NCBI RefSeq assembly: GCF_020819595.1
Contig: NZ_JAJHNP010000007.1
Span: 310,001-374,000, forward strand
Length of the DNA: 64,000 nt
From: Streptomyces barringtoniae
Lineage (GTDB): Bacteria > Actinomycetota > Actinomycetes > Streptomycetales > Streptomycetaceae
Reading direction: 5' to 3'
Below, piece by piece: positions 42,801 through 50,023 of this stretch. The position numbers and the translations under genes were made by a program. How positions within the stretch are numbered: position 1 is the first letter of the stretch; every line of letters begins with the position of its first letter. The notes under the pieces are model-generated. The model ran no database searches. It was not told the origin of the DNA and saw only the letters and a list, made by a program, of their open reading frames with translations.

Positions 42801-44366
42801 ATGCCCGATCCTTTCACGCCGCCGGACGACCGGCCGGCAGCGCCCGTGACCGTCCGCTTGACGGCCGAGTCGCGGGCCGGGTCCTCCATGCGGCGTCAGT
42901 TGCTGTGGTCCGTGCTGCCACCGGGCGTGGTCGCCGTGGCCGGTGCGGTGACCACCGCGCTGGTCAGTGACGGCCACCTGGACCGGGCGGACCAGGGGGC
43001 GATGTTCGGCGGTGTGGTCCTCATCGGCGCCATGGCGGCAGGAATCGCGGGTGTAAGGGCTTCGGCGGAGGCACGAGCAGCCACCAAGCACTGGACGGAG
43101 CTGTCCCGTGCGGCCGACCGGGACCGTGCCGAACTGGCCGAGCTGATCCGCACCACAGCCGAGGGCAGAGCCGAACTGGGGTCGTTGTTCCGTCGGCTGA
43201 GGGCTGGGGAGCCCCCTGTGCGGCGCCAGCCAGAACTGCCGCCGCAGACCGGCCCGGACGGACTCTCCCGACTCGGATTCGAGATCGCTGCGGCCCGGCA
43301 CGAGGCGGAGGCAGCCCTGCTGGAGACCGCCGCCGGTGCGCTCGGTGCGGAACACAGTGCCCGGCTGGAGCAGTTCGAGGTGTTCGCCAACCTGGCGCGT
43401 CGACTCGAGTCCCTGGTGCACCGCGAGATAGGACTGCTGGACAGCCTGGAGAACGAGGTCGAGGACCCCGACCTGCTCAAGGGGCTGTTCCGGGTGGATC
43501 ACCTGTCCACCCGAATCCGCCGCTACGCCGAGAACCTGGCCGTGCTCGGCGGCGCGAACACCCACCGCCAGTGGACCCGTCCCGTCGGCCTGACCGACGT
43601 GCTGCGTTCCGCCGTCGCCGAGATCGACCAGTATGCCCGGGTCAAGCTGGTCCCGCCCATTGATGGAACGGTCAGCGGCCACGCCGTGGTCGACGTCGTC
43701 CATCTGCTGGCCGAGCTGCTGGAGAACGCGACGGTCTTCTCACCGCCCCAGACCACCGTGCACGTGCGGGTCGAGCCCGTCGCTGCCGGGGTGGCGATCG
43801 AGGTCGAAGACCGAGGCCTGGGCATGTCAGCAGCCGAGCGCAACCAAATGAACAGGGTGTTGGGTGCACCCGACAAGGTCGCCCTCGGCGAGCTGCTGCA
43901 GGACGGCCGGATTGGCCTGTACGTGGTCTCGGTCCTGGCCCAGCGGCATGACATCGCTGTGCAGTTGCAGAGCAACGTATACGGCGGCACTCAGGCCGTC
44001 ATGGTGTTGCCCACGGCGCTGCTCGGCCCGCAGCCGGCAGCTCCCGCGCCCGAGCACCCCGCTGTCGCGACCCCTGACGCGGTGCCGCGAGACCGAGTGG
44101 AGCCCGAGGCGACGGACCCCCCGGCGACAGTGATGACCGTCGTCGCGGATCCGCGCGTGTCCGATTCCGAACCCCAGCCCGCCCCGATGCCCTCCCACGG
44201 TGAGGACGACCGTCCGCGGCTGCCTCAGCGACGCCGGGACCACGCCGCCGAACAGCCGCACCCGGTCCCCAGCGCCGGTACTTCCGAGGACATCGCACAC
44301 GACCCGGGCCTGATGGCCGCGTTCCAGACCGGACTACGCAGGGCCGAGGAAGCGGAGACGCCCTGA
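42801..44366 (+). CDS. cvnA: Conservon sensor kinase-like protein CvnA
   Basis: 521-aa membrane protein, first gene of the conservon. Two N-terminal helices (LLWSVLPPGVVAVAGAVTTALV and MFGGVVLIGAMAAGIAGV) flank a short outside loop; a helical linker (about 90-260) leads to an HATPase_c domain with N-box LAELLENATVFSPP and G-box EVEDRGLGMSAAERNQMN, LQDGRIGLYVVSVLAQRH. The C-terminal about 115 residues are Pro-rich. CvnA proteins resemble eukaryote-like sensor kinases and form a membrane complex with CvnB-D; kinase activity is uncertain. A truncated, 90% identical relic of this gene lies at 4235-4640. Confidence 0.92.
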   Translation: MPDPFTPPDDRPAAPVTVRLTAESRAGSSMRRQLLWSVLPPGVVAVAGAVTTALVSDGHLDRADQGAMFGGVVLIGAMAAGIAGVRASAEARAATKHWTELSRAADRDRAELAELIRTTAEGRAELGSLFRRLRAGEPPVRRQPELPPQTGPDGLSRLGFEIAAARHEAEAALLETAAGALGAEHSARLEQFEVFANLARRLESLVHREIGLLDSLENEVEDPDLLKGLFRVDHLSTRIRRYAENLAVLGGANTHRQWTRPVGLTDVLRSAVAEIDQYARVKLVPPIDGTVSGHAVVDVVHLLAELLENATVFSPPQTTVHVRVEPVAAGVAIEVEDRGLGMSAAERNQMNRVLGAPDKVALGELLQDGRIGLYVVSVLAQRHDIAVQLQSNVYGGTQAVMVLPTALLGPQPAAPAPEHPAVATPDAVPRDRVEPEATDPPATVMTVVADPRVSDSEPQPAPMPSHGEDDRPRLPQRRRDHAAEQPHPVPSAGTSEDIAHDPGLMAAFQTGLRRAEEAETP

Positions 44367-44442
44367 CACCCGAGGGCCACCCTGAAGGCCAGGGGCCCCG
44401 TCCAGCAAGCCATTTCCTTCTGCCGAAGAGGAGTACACGATC

Positions 44443-44835
44443 GTGGCGAGCGAAGACCTTTCCTGGCTGTTGACAGGTCTGGTGAACCGGGTGCCGCACA
44501 CCCGAAGCGCCTTGTTGCTGTCCTCGGACGGACTGGTGAAGGCGGCGGAGGGGCTCGAGGCGGACGCCGCGGACCAGTTGGCCGCGCTCGCCAGTGGGCT
44601 GTACTCATTGGCGCGCAGCGCGGGCCGGCACTTCGACGATGGCGGCGACGTGCGACAGATAGTGACGGAGCTCAGCACCTCGCTGCTGTTCGTCTCGGCC
44701 GCCGGGCACGGCGCGGTGCTAGCGGTGCTGGCCGGACGCGAGGCGGACGCGGCGGTGCTGGGCTACGAGATGGGCATGATGGTGAAGAGCGTGCGCCCGC
44801 ACCTGGCCACGCCGCCCCGGCACCCGGTGGGGTAG
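44443..44835 (+). CDS. cvnB: Roadblock/LC7 protein CvnB
   Basis: 130-aa roadblock/LC7-domain protein, partner of the GTPase CvnD. GTG 44443 is preceded by GAGGAG at 9 nt. Typical blocks: LSWLLTGLVNRVPHTRSALLLSSDGLVKAAEGL, ASGLYSLARSAGRHFDDGGDVRQIVTEL, LLFVSAAGHGAVLAVLAGREADAAVLGYEMGMMVKSV. It corresponds to MglB-like GTPase-activating proteins in fold; GAP activity is a family-level guess. 76 bp after cvnA and 3 bp before cvnC. Confidence 0.93.
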   Translation: MASEDLSWLLTGLVNRVPHTRSALLLSSDGLVKAAEGLEADAADQLAALASGLYSLARSAGRHFDDGGDVRQIVTELSTSLLFVSAAGHGAVLAVLAGREADAAVLGYEMGMMVKSVRPHLATPPRHPVG

Positions 44836-44838
44836 CCG

Positions 44839-45225
44839 ATGTCGCCGGTCCTCCCCGACGGACCGCTGATCAACGAAGCGGTCGGGCGGCTGGTCCGTCC
44901 CTACACCGTGAGCGACGGCCGGACCAGGGCCACGTCCCACTTCACGCTCGTGACCGTGGTGCGGGCCACGGGTGTCCAGACGCAGGGCGCCTTCGGCCTG
45001 GAGCATGCGCAGGTGCTGGCGCTGTGCGAGAGCCCCGTGAGCGTCGCCGAGGTCGCGGCCCGGATGCAGGTGCCGGCCGCCGTGGTCAAGGTGCTGCTGT
45101 CCGATCTGGCTGAGGGCGGCGCGGTGGTCGCAGGCGACGCGCCCCCGCCGTCCCCGGGTCACTACGCACGACCTGATCGAGACCTCCTGGAAGCGGTGCG
45201 CGATGCCCTCCTCAAACGACTGTGA
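44839..45225 (+). CDS. cvnC: DUF742 protein CvnC
   Basis: 128-aa DUF742 protein. Conserved LVRPYTVSDGRTRATSHFTLVTVV start and a winged-helix-like core LEHAQVLALCESPVSVAEVAARMQVPAAVVKVLLSDLAEGGAVV. C-terminal helix overlaps in sequence with the start of cvnD (23-bp gene overlap). CvnC binds the other conservon components in characterised systems; its precise role is unknown. Confidence 0.93.
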   Translation: MSPVLPDGPLINEAVGRLVRPYTVSDGRTRATSHFTLVTVVRATGVQTQGAFGLEHAQVLALCESPVSVAEVAARMQVPAAVVKVLLSDLAEGGAVVAGDAPPPSPGHYARPDRDLLEAVRDALLKRL

Positions 45226-45826
45226 CCCGCTGCCCGCCGAAGCCCTGCCGGTGGGAATCAAGGTGCTCATCGCCGGCGGGTTCGGCGTGGGAAAGACCAC
45301 CTTCGTCAACACGCTCAGCGAGATCGAGCCGCTGAGCACCGAGGAGATGCTGACCGCCGTCAGCGCGGCCACGGACCGACTGGACGGAGTGGAGGACAAG
45401 GCCACCACCACGGTGGCCCTGGACTTCGGCCGGATCACGCTCGGTCCGGCCCATGTCCTGTACTTGTTCGGCACACCCGGACAGGAGCGCTTCTGGTTCA
45501 TGTGGGACGAACTCTCCGAGGGGGCGCTCGGGGCGGTGGTCCTCGCCGACACCCGCAGGCTGGAGCACTCCTTCGCGGCGGTGGACTTCTTCGAGCGGCG
45601 CGGCATCCCCTTCGTCGTCGCCGTCAACGAGTTCGACGGCGCCCACCGCTACCACGCGGAGGAGGTGCGGACCGCGCTCGACCTCAGGCAGGAGGTGCCG
45701 GTGGCATTGTGCGACGCCCGCGTCCAGAGCTCCGGCATCCGCGTGCTGCTCGAACTGATCCAGCACCTGATCACGACAAGGAGTTCCCATGGCAGCGACA
45801 CCGCCCCACCCCTCCTCCGGGCCTGA
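45203..45826 (+). CDS. cvnD: Conservon small GTPase CvnD
   Basis: 207-aa Ras-like/MglA-related GTP-binding protein. Walker A GGFGVGKTTF at 25-34, switch region around TTTVALDFGRITL, G3 LFGTPGQERFWFMWDEL, and VNEFDG in place of NKxD. Cytoplasmic partner of CvnA-C; membrane recruitment depends on CvnA in studied conservons. Its 3' end overlaps the start of the GAF gene by 38 bp, so all five genes are one translation-coupled operon. Confidence 0.94.
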   Translation: MPSSNDCDPLPAEALPVGIKVLIAGGFGVGKTTFVNTLSEIEPLSTEEMLTAVSAATDRLDGVEDKATTTVALDFGRITLGPAHVLYLFGTPGQERFWFMWDELSEGALGAVVLADTRRLEHSFAAVDFFERRGIPFVVAVNEFDGAHRYHAEEVRTALDLRQEVPVALCDARVQSSGIRVLLELIQHLITTRSSHGSDTAPPLLRA

Positions 45827-46403
45827 GTCCGGGATCGCCGTGCGCCATCTACTCCTCCCCCCGGAGGACCCACAGGTGCGTACCCGATCCGAGCGGCTGC
45901 GCGCGCTGGGCATCGAAGCCCGTCCGGATACGGAACTCGACGCCTTCGCACGGGAGCTGGCACAGCGCACCGGCGGCTGCTATGCCGGGGTCAACTTCTT
46001 CCTCGACGCCGACCGCCAGTACTTCGCAGGGTTGTACAGCGCCGCACAGGACACCCCGGTGCACGTGGGACCGCCGTTGCTGGAGGACCCGGTGCCCGGC
46101 CGCGTCATGCCCCGCGACATCGACATGGGCATCTGCCCGCACGTGGTCAAGCGTCGCCGGGCGCTGGTGCTGGAGGACATCCGGGATTTCCCGCGGTTCG
46201 CCGGAAACCCGGTGGTCGACGCGATCGGCGTCCACTCCTACCTGGGCGCACCGCTGATAGACAGCACCGGTGTGGTGCTCGGCACCATCTGCGTAGTCGA
46301 CCAGGACCCGCAACCATGGGGGCGTAAGGGGCTGGAAACCATCAAGGCCATGGCTGCGGAACTGGTCGAACGGCTCGAGGAGTCGGCACGCCGTCGCAGC
46401 TGA
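45789..46403 (+). CDS. GAF-domain protein of the conservon operon
   Basis: 204-aa protein with one GAF domain (about 50-195): ELDAFARELAQRTGGCYAGVNFFLDADRQYFAGLYS, DIDMGICPHVVKRRRALVLEDIRDFPRFAGNPVVDAIGVHSYLGAPLIDSTGVVLGTICVVDQDPQPWGRKGLETIKAMAAELV. A DMGIC motif near the middle could bind a metal or react with a ligand; this is a family habit, not proof. Other conservons often carry a cytochrome P450 as fifth gene; here a GAF protein takes that position and is probably an input or output module for the GTPase switch. Confidence 0.9.
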   Translation: MAATPPHPSSGPESGIAVRHLLLPPEDPQVRTRSERLRALGIEARPDTELDAFARELAQRTGGCYAGVNFFLDADRQYFAGLYSAAQDTPVHVGPPLLEDPVPGRVMPRDIDMGICPHVVKRRRALVLEDIRDFPRFAGNPVVDAIGVHSYLGAPLIDSTGVVLGTICVVDQDPQPWGRKGLETIKAMAAELVERLEESARRRS

Positions 46404-46669
46404 CCGGCGCCGCCGGACTCGCAAACCCCATCCATGGTCTGTGAGCTGCAACTTCTGGGGAACGGCCGTCGACAAGCGGGCGTGCGGGTCAGACACCCCC
46501 TGTCGTTTGATGTCGAACGGCGTGGGGTGCCTGGTGTGACCAGGCGGCCGCTTCGTCGTAGTGGGTTCGGGTCTTGAGCATCCGTGGAGGATGCCGACGA
46601 GGCGGTTGCCGAGTGGGAGTATCCAAATGAAGGGTCTGGCCCGTAGTCGATGGTGACGCCGGGGGTCCG
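46404..46669. other. Intergenic, IS-like relic
   Basis: Follows the conservon. A minus-strand frame reads FIWILPLGNRLVGILHG and DIKRQGVSDPHARLSTAVPQKLQL, with the look of the 3' part of a mobile element, but I cannot name the family. Confidence 0.35.
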
Positions 46670-46790
46670 TCAGGGCAACAGGATGCGGTGGCGGAGGCGG
46701 AGGACGTCGAAGTCGGCGCGGCCGTGCATCTGTCTCATGATCCTCCAGGTGCGGGTGTTGACGCCTTCGGCCGCTGGTGAGACTGCCGAG
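46670..46790 (-). pseudogene. ISL3-type transposase C-terminal fragment
   Basis: SPAAEGVNTRTWRIMRQMHGRADFDVLRLRHRILLP then stop: this is the EGxNTxxKxIxRQMxGRAGFxLLRxRxL tail of ISL3 transposases. Only the last about 40 residues remain. Confidence 0.75.
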
Positions 46791-46859
46791 GTGGGGTAGG
46801 CCGCCGTTCGCGGAGATGGTCGCGGCAGGGGTCGACGAGGGTGGGCCGGTCTTGTGGCA

Positions 46860-47140
46860 GGGTCGGTAAGGTGCTGCACCTCGGCCAGGCTCACTCCTGC
46901 GTCCTGGTTCTGATGGGCGTCCGCCTCGATGGCACCAAGGAACTGATCGCGCTCGCGGCGGGTCTGCGGGAATCCACCGAATCATGGGCCGACTTGCTGC
47001 GCGACTGCCGGCGGCGGGGAATGAGGGACCCGGCCCTGGGTGGTCGGGGACGGGGCGATGGGCCTGTGGCGGGCTCTGGCAGAGGTGTTTCCGCAGGCCC
47101 GGCATCAAAGGTGCCGTGGTCGCGTTGCTGAGTGCCCGTC
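46860..47140 (+). pseudogene. IS256-type transposase fragment
   Basis: LVLMGVRLDGTKELIALAAGLRESTESWADLLRDCRRRGMRDPAL matches the central part of IS256-family transposases (VRxDGxKELIAxxDGxRES, WxELLRDLKxRG). Frameshifts break it afterwards (GDGPVAGSG, ALAEVFPQAR traces). No catalytic ends. Confidence 0.8.
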
Positions 47141-47399
47141 GGGCGGACGGGGACCATAGCGCGGTCAGTCCGATGGATGGCAGCTGATCGCGACCGTAGC
47201 CACAGGCGGAGTCACCACATGACATAGGCAGTTCATTTTGCCAGGAATCCTAAGGCGCCGGCAGGGGGCGTGCCGACTCTGTCTACGGGCATGTGCGGCG
47301 GCGTTTGCCTTGTCCTCAGAGACGGGCCTGGTCATCTGTCGACGCCGCACCCCCTCGGCTCGTGGACCGCTCCAAGCGGATGTGTTGGGCCGCCCCGTG
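47141..47399. other. Intergenic, no supported gene
   Basis: About 260 bases between an IS relic and the phosphoesterase gene; nothing recognised. Confidence 0.4.
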
Positions 47400-48620
47400 C
47401 TACGGCGAGGTGGGCAGGTGTGGGGAGCGGAGTACGAGCAGGGTGATCTCGCTGGGGGCGAAGACGCGGAACGGCGGGCCCCAGAAGCCGGTGCCGCGGC
47501 TGGTGTAGAGGAGGGTGCGGGCGCCGTGGTGGCTGAGGCCGGCGAGGGCGGGCTGGTCGATGCGGACCAGGTGGTGGAAGGGCCAGATCTGGCCGCCGTG
47601 GGTGTGGCCGGAGAGCTGGAGGTCGATGCCGGCGGCTGCCGCCCGGTCGACGAACTTGGGCTGGTGTGCCAGGAGCAGGACGGGCAGGTCGGGGTCGGCG
47701 CCGTCCAAGGCTCCGGCGAGGTGGGCGCGGTGGCCTGCCAGGCCGGAGGACTCGGCGGTGACGTCGTCCACGCCGGCGACCACGAGGGTGTCGCCGCCGC
47801 GTTCGAGCAGCAGATGGCGGTTGCGCAGCGGCTCCCAGCCCAGCTCGTCCATCAGGTCGACCCAGCCCTGGGCCTCGCTGTAGTACTCGTGGTTGCCGGT
47901 GACGTAGACACGGGCCCGGGTGGCCCGCACGGTACCGAGTGGGGCGGCCTGGGCGCGGCGGCGTTCGGCCGTGCCGTCCGCGATGTCGCCGGTGTGGCAG
48001 ACCAGGTCGGCTTCCAGGGTGTTCACCGTCTCGCACACCCGTGCCGACCAGCGGGCGCGATCGAGTGGGCCGTAGTGGGTGTCGGTGATGAGGACGACGC
48101 GCGTGCCGTCCAGCCCGGCCCCCAGTCGCGGGAGTTGCACGTCGAGTCGGCGCACGCGTGGCACGCGGCGGGCCTCGGCGTACCCCCAGGCGAGCAGTAG
48201 GGCGGTTGTGCCGAGGACGGCCCACGTGACGATTCGGGCCCGGTCCTGACTCTCGCCGATGCCGGCCACGCTCAGGGCGAGCCGTAGTACGACGCCGAGC
48301 AGAACGGACCAGGTGAACAGCACCCAGCTGGTGCCCAGCAGGGTGTCACCGATGATCGCCGCCCGGTCCTGCTGGCGCCGGCCGTGGCCGCGCATCATCG
48401 CGAGCGGCATACCGATGAGACCGAGGACGAACAGGGCGGTGCCGACCAGCGTGACGGGCAGCGGCCAGTGCTGGCCGCTGTGCAGGAGCACCCAGCAGGG
48501 CACGGCCCAGAGCAGGACGGGGGCGATCAGGGGGATGTAGCGCATCAGGCGGTGCAGTCGGCTCTGCCGCGGCGCTTGCGCTTCACCCTCGGCGGGCCGG
48601 GTGTTGCTGGTGGCGGTCAC
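47400..48620 (-). CDS. Membrane metallophosphoesterase
   Basis: 406-aa protein. GTG 48620 has GGGAGGGG about 5 nt upstream. Four N-terminal membrane helices (YIPLIAPVLLWAVPCWVLL, LPVTLVGTALFVLGLIGMPLAM, LLGTSWVLFTWSVLLGVVLRLAL, IVTWAVLGTTALLLAWGY) precede the YkuE/YaeI-type calcineurin-like domain (about 155-400). Metal motifs: LITDTHYG, CHTGDIADG, VTGNHEYY, LLLAHQPKF, QLSGHTHGGQIWPF. Proteins of this kind hydrolyse UDP-diacylglucosamine-like or other phosphodiesters at the membrane; the substrate is unproven. Monocistronic. Confidence 0.93.
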   Translation of the reverse strand: MTATSNTRPAEGEAQAPRQSRLHRLMRYIPLIAPVLLWAVPCWVLLHSGQHWPLPVTLVGTALFVLGLIGMPLAMMRGHGRRQQDRAAIIGDTLLGTSWVLFTWSVLLGVVLRLALSVAGIGESQDRARIVTWAVLGTTALLLAWGYAEARRVPRVRRLDVQLPRLGAGLDGTRVVLITDTHYGPLDRARWSARVCETVNTLEADLVCHTGDIADGTAERRRAQAAPLGTVRATRARVYVTGNHEYYSEAQGWVDLMDELGWEPLRNRHLLLERGGDTLVVAGVDDVTAESSGLAGHRAHLAGALDGADPDLPVLLLAHQPKFVDRAAAAGIDLQLSGHTHGGQIWPFHHLVRIDQPALAGLSHHGARTLLYTSRGTGFWGPPFRVFAPSEITLLVLRSPHLPTSP

Positions 48621-49130
48621 GCTTCCCCTCCCTGGCCAGGCTGCTGTCTCGCGCACTGTATCCGGTCGCCTTCGGGCCGGCCGGACCGGCGTTCATGGTC
48701 GCGGCTCCTTGGGGCGAAGGGTTCTCTGCGGGATGGCAAGGCTCCGCCGCAGACACCTCCCTTGGCATGAGCCGCGATCAGGGCGCTACTGCCCCGGCTT
48801 GGTACTGCCGCCAGTGGAGCGCGCCCCGGCGGTACGATGGCCGAAGCCGACGACGGCGAGTGACGGCCTCACTGAAGCCGGCCCGGAAACAGGCGTTCAG
48901 CTCACGGACCAGCTGCAGGAGCGAGCCGGGTCTGGCCCTGCTTGGCCTCCAGCTCCTTGATGAGGTCTTCATCGACGTACTGCGGCAGTTCCGCGGCCGG
49001 GGTAACGGAGCGCGGACCGATGGCTCCCGTGACCGTCGGCAAACCAGCCGCGCTCCTCCTCCGACGACTGGTGCGGATGGCCCGGTCAATCACTCAGGTG
49101 GAACCATGGCCTGTGCTCGGGCGACGCTCG
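48621..49130. other. Intergenic with small coding traces
   Basis: About 510 bases. On the minus strand LPQYVDEDLIKELEAKQGQTRLAP (near 48930-49000) continues after a frameshift as SLLQLVRELNACFRAGFSEAV, which resembles the helical LLQLIxELNxNYxxGN part of short bacterial proteins. Probably a broken small gene; function unknown. Confidence 0.35.
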
Positions 49131-49664
49131 TCACGGCTTCTCGAGCCGGGCTGCCAGATCCTCGGGGAGCGTGTCCCGGTTGGTCCGGGTCACTTGGAGC
49201 AGGGTGATGTCAGGGCGCTCCTTGAGGGCGTCGGTGAACGGGTCACGGTGCGCGTGGACTGTGGCGACGATGTCGATGTCGGACTCGAACAGATGCCGGA
49301 CCGCGTCCTGGAACGCGGTGCACGCCAGCTCCATACGCCCGAGCTCGTCGATCAGTACGAGATCTCCAGCAGCGGGATCCGCTGCCGCCGACATGAGCGG
49401 CGGCAGCGCGAACCGCTCCATGACGTCCAGATCGACGCCGTACCGGCCCACCCGCGGTGGACCGGGGAAGTCGACATGGGCGAGCACGGCTCGGCGACCG
49501 CCCTCCAGTGTCTCCAGCGCGAAACCGCTGCGGGTACCGCCGTGCCGGATCTCCTCCGTGGTGAAACCGACGGCCCTGCGGGTGCGCAGGAGCGTGGCCA
49601 GTCGGCGGACAAGGGTCGTCTTGCCCGCGCCGGGGCGTCCTTCGAGCAGGATTCTCGTCGGCAT
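49131..49664 (-). CDS. THEP1-family nucleoside triphosphatase
   Basis: 177-aa P-loop NTPase. ATG 49664 follows GGGAGCG by 8 nt. Walker A EGRPGAGKTTLVRRLA at residues 8-23; FTTEEIRHGGTRSGFALETLEGG is the THEP1-specific loop; Walker B DLVLIDELGRMEL with DELGxME; C-terminal DIVATVHAHRDPF. Hyperthermophile THEP1 hydrolyses ATP and other NTPs slowly; in bacteria the biological substrate may be RNA ends or nucleotides. Stands alone. Confidence 0.93.
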   Translation of the reverse strand: MPTRILLEGRPGAGKTTLVRRLATLLRTRRAVGFTTEEIRHGGTRSGFALETLEGGRRAVLAHVDFPGPPRVGRYGVDLDVMERFALPPLMSAAADPAAGDLVLIDELGRMELACTAFQDAVRHLFESDIDIVATVHAHRDPFTDALKERPDITLLQVTRTNRDTLPEDLAARLEKP

Positions 49665-50023
49665 CGTGTGCGCTCCCTGACAGGCCCGTATGAAGGGTTC
49701 CCGGTGCGGCGGTCGGGCTGCTCGGCCAATGGAGTGGCCCGACCGCGCCGGCGGCGGCCGCACTGTTTCGGGCAGGGCGGCCGCGCGAACGCCCGGAATC
49801 GAGCTCAGGAGCGTGGCGTTCAGCGACCATGCAGCGATTACCCGGTAACGCAGGGGGAGGGATGCCTCCGCCTGGACACGGGCAACGCTGCTTCTTCCGC
49901 CTGTGGGCCGTGTCGGAGGCGCCAACGCCGACCACCGCTGTGGACGTGGGTGGAGATGCCTCGTGCACCCGTCCGACCGGTCCGGCCGACGCCGTCAGCG
50001 CCCGCCGGCCCGGCTCGGTCGGC
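49665..50023. other. Intergenic, no supported gene
   Basis: About 360 bases upstream of the THEP1 gene and downstream of the BNR gene. It has one small perfect inverted repeat TTACC-C-GGTAA (about 49838-49848), a possible operator. No gene seen. Confidence 0.4.
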
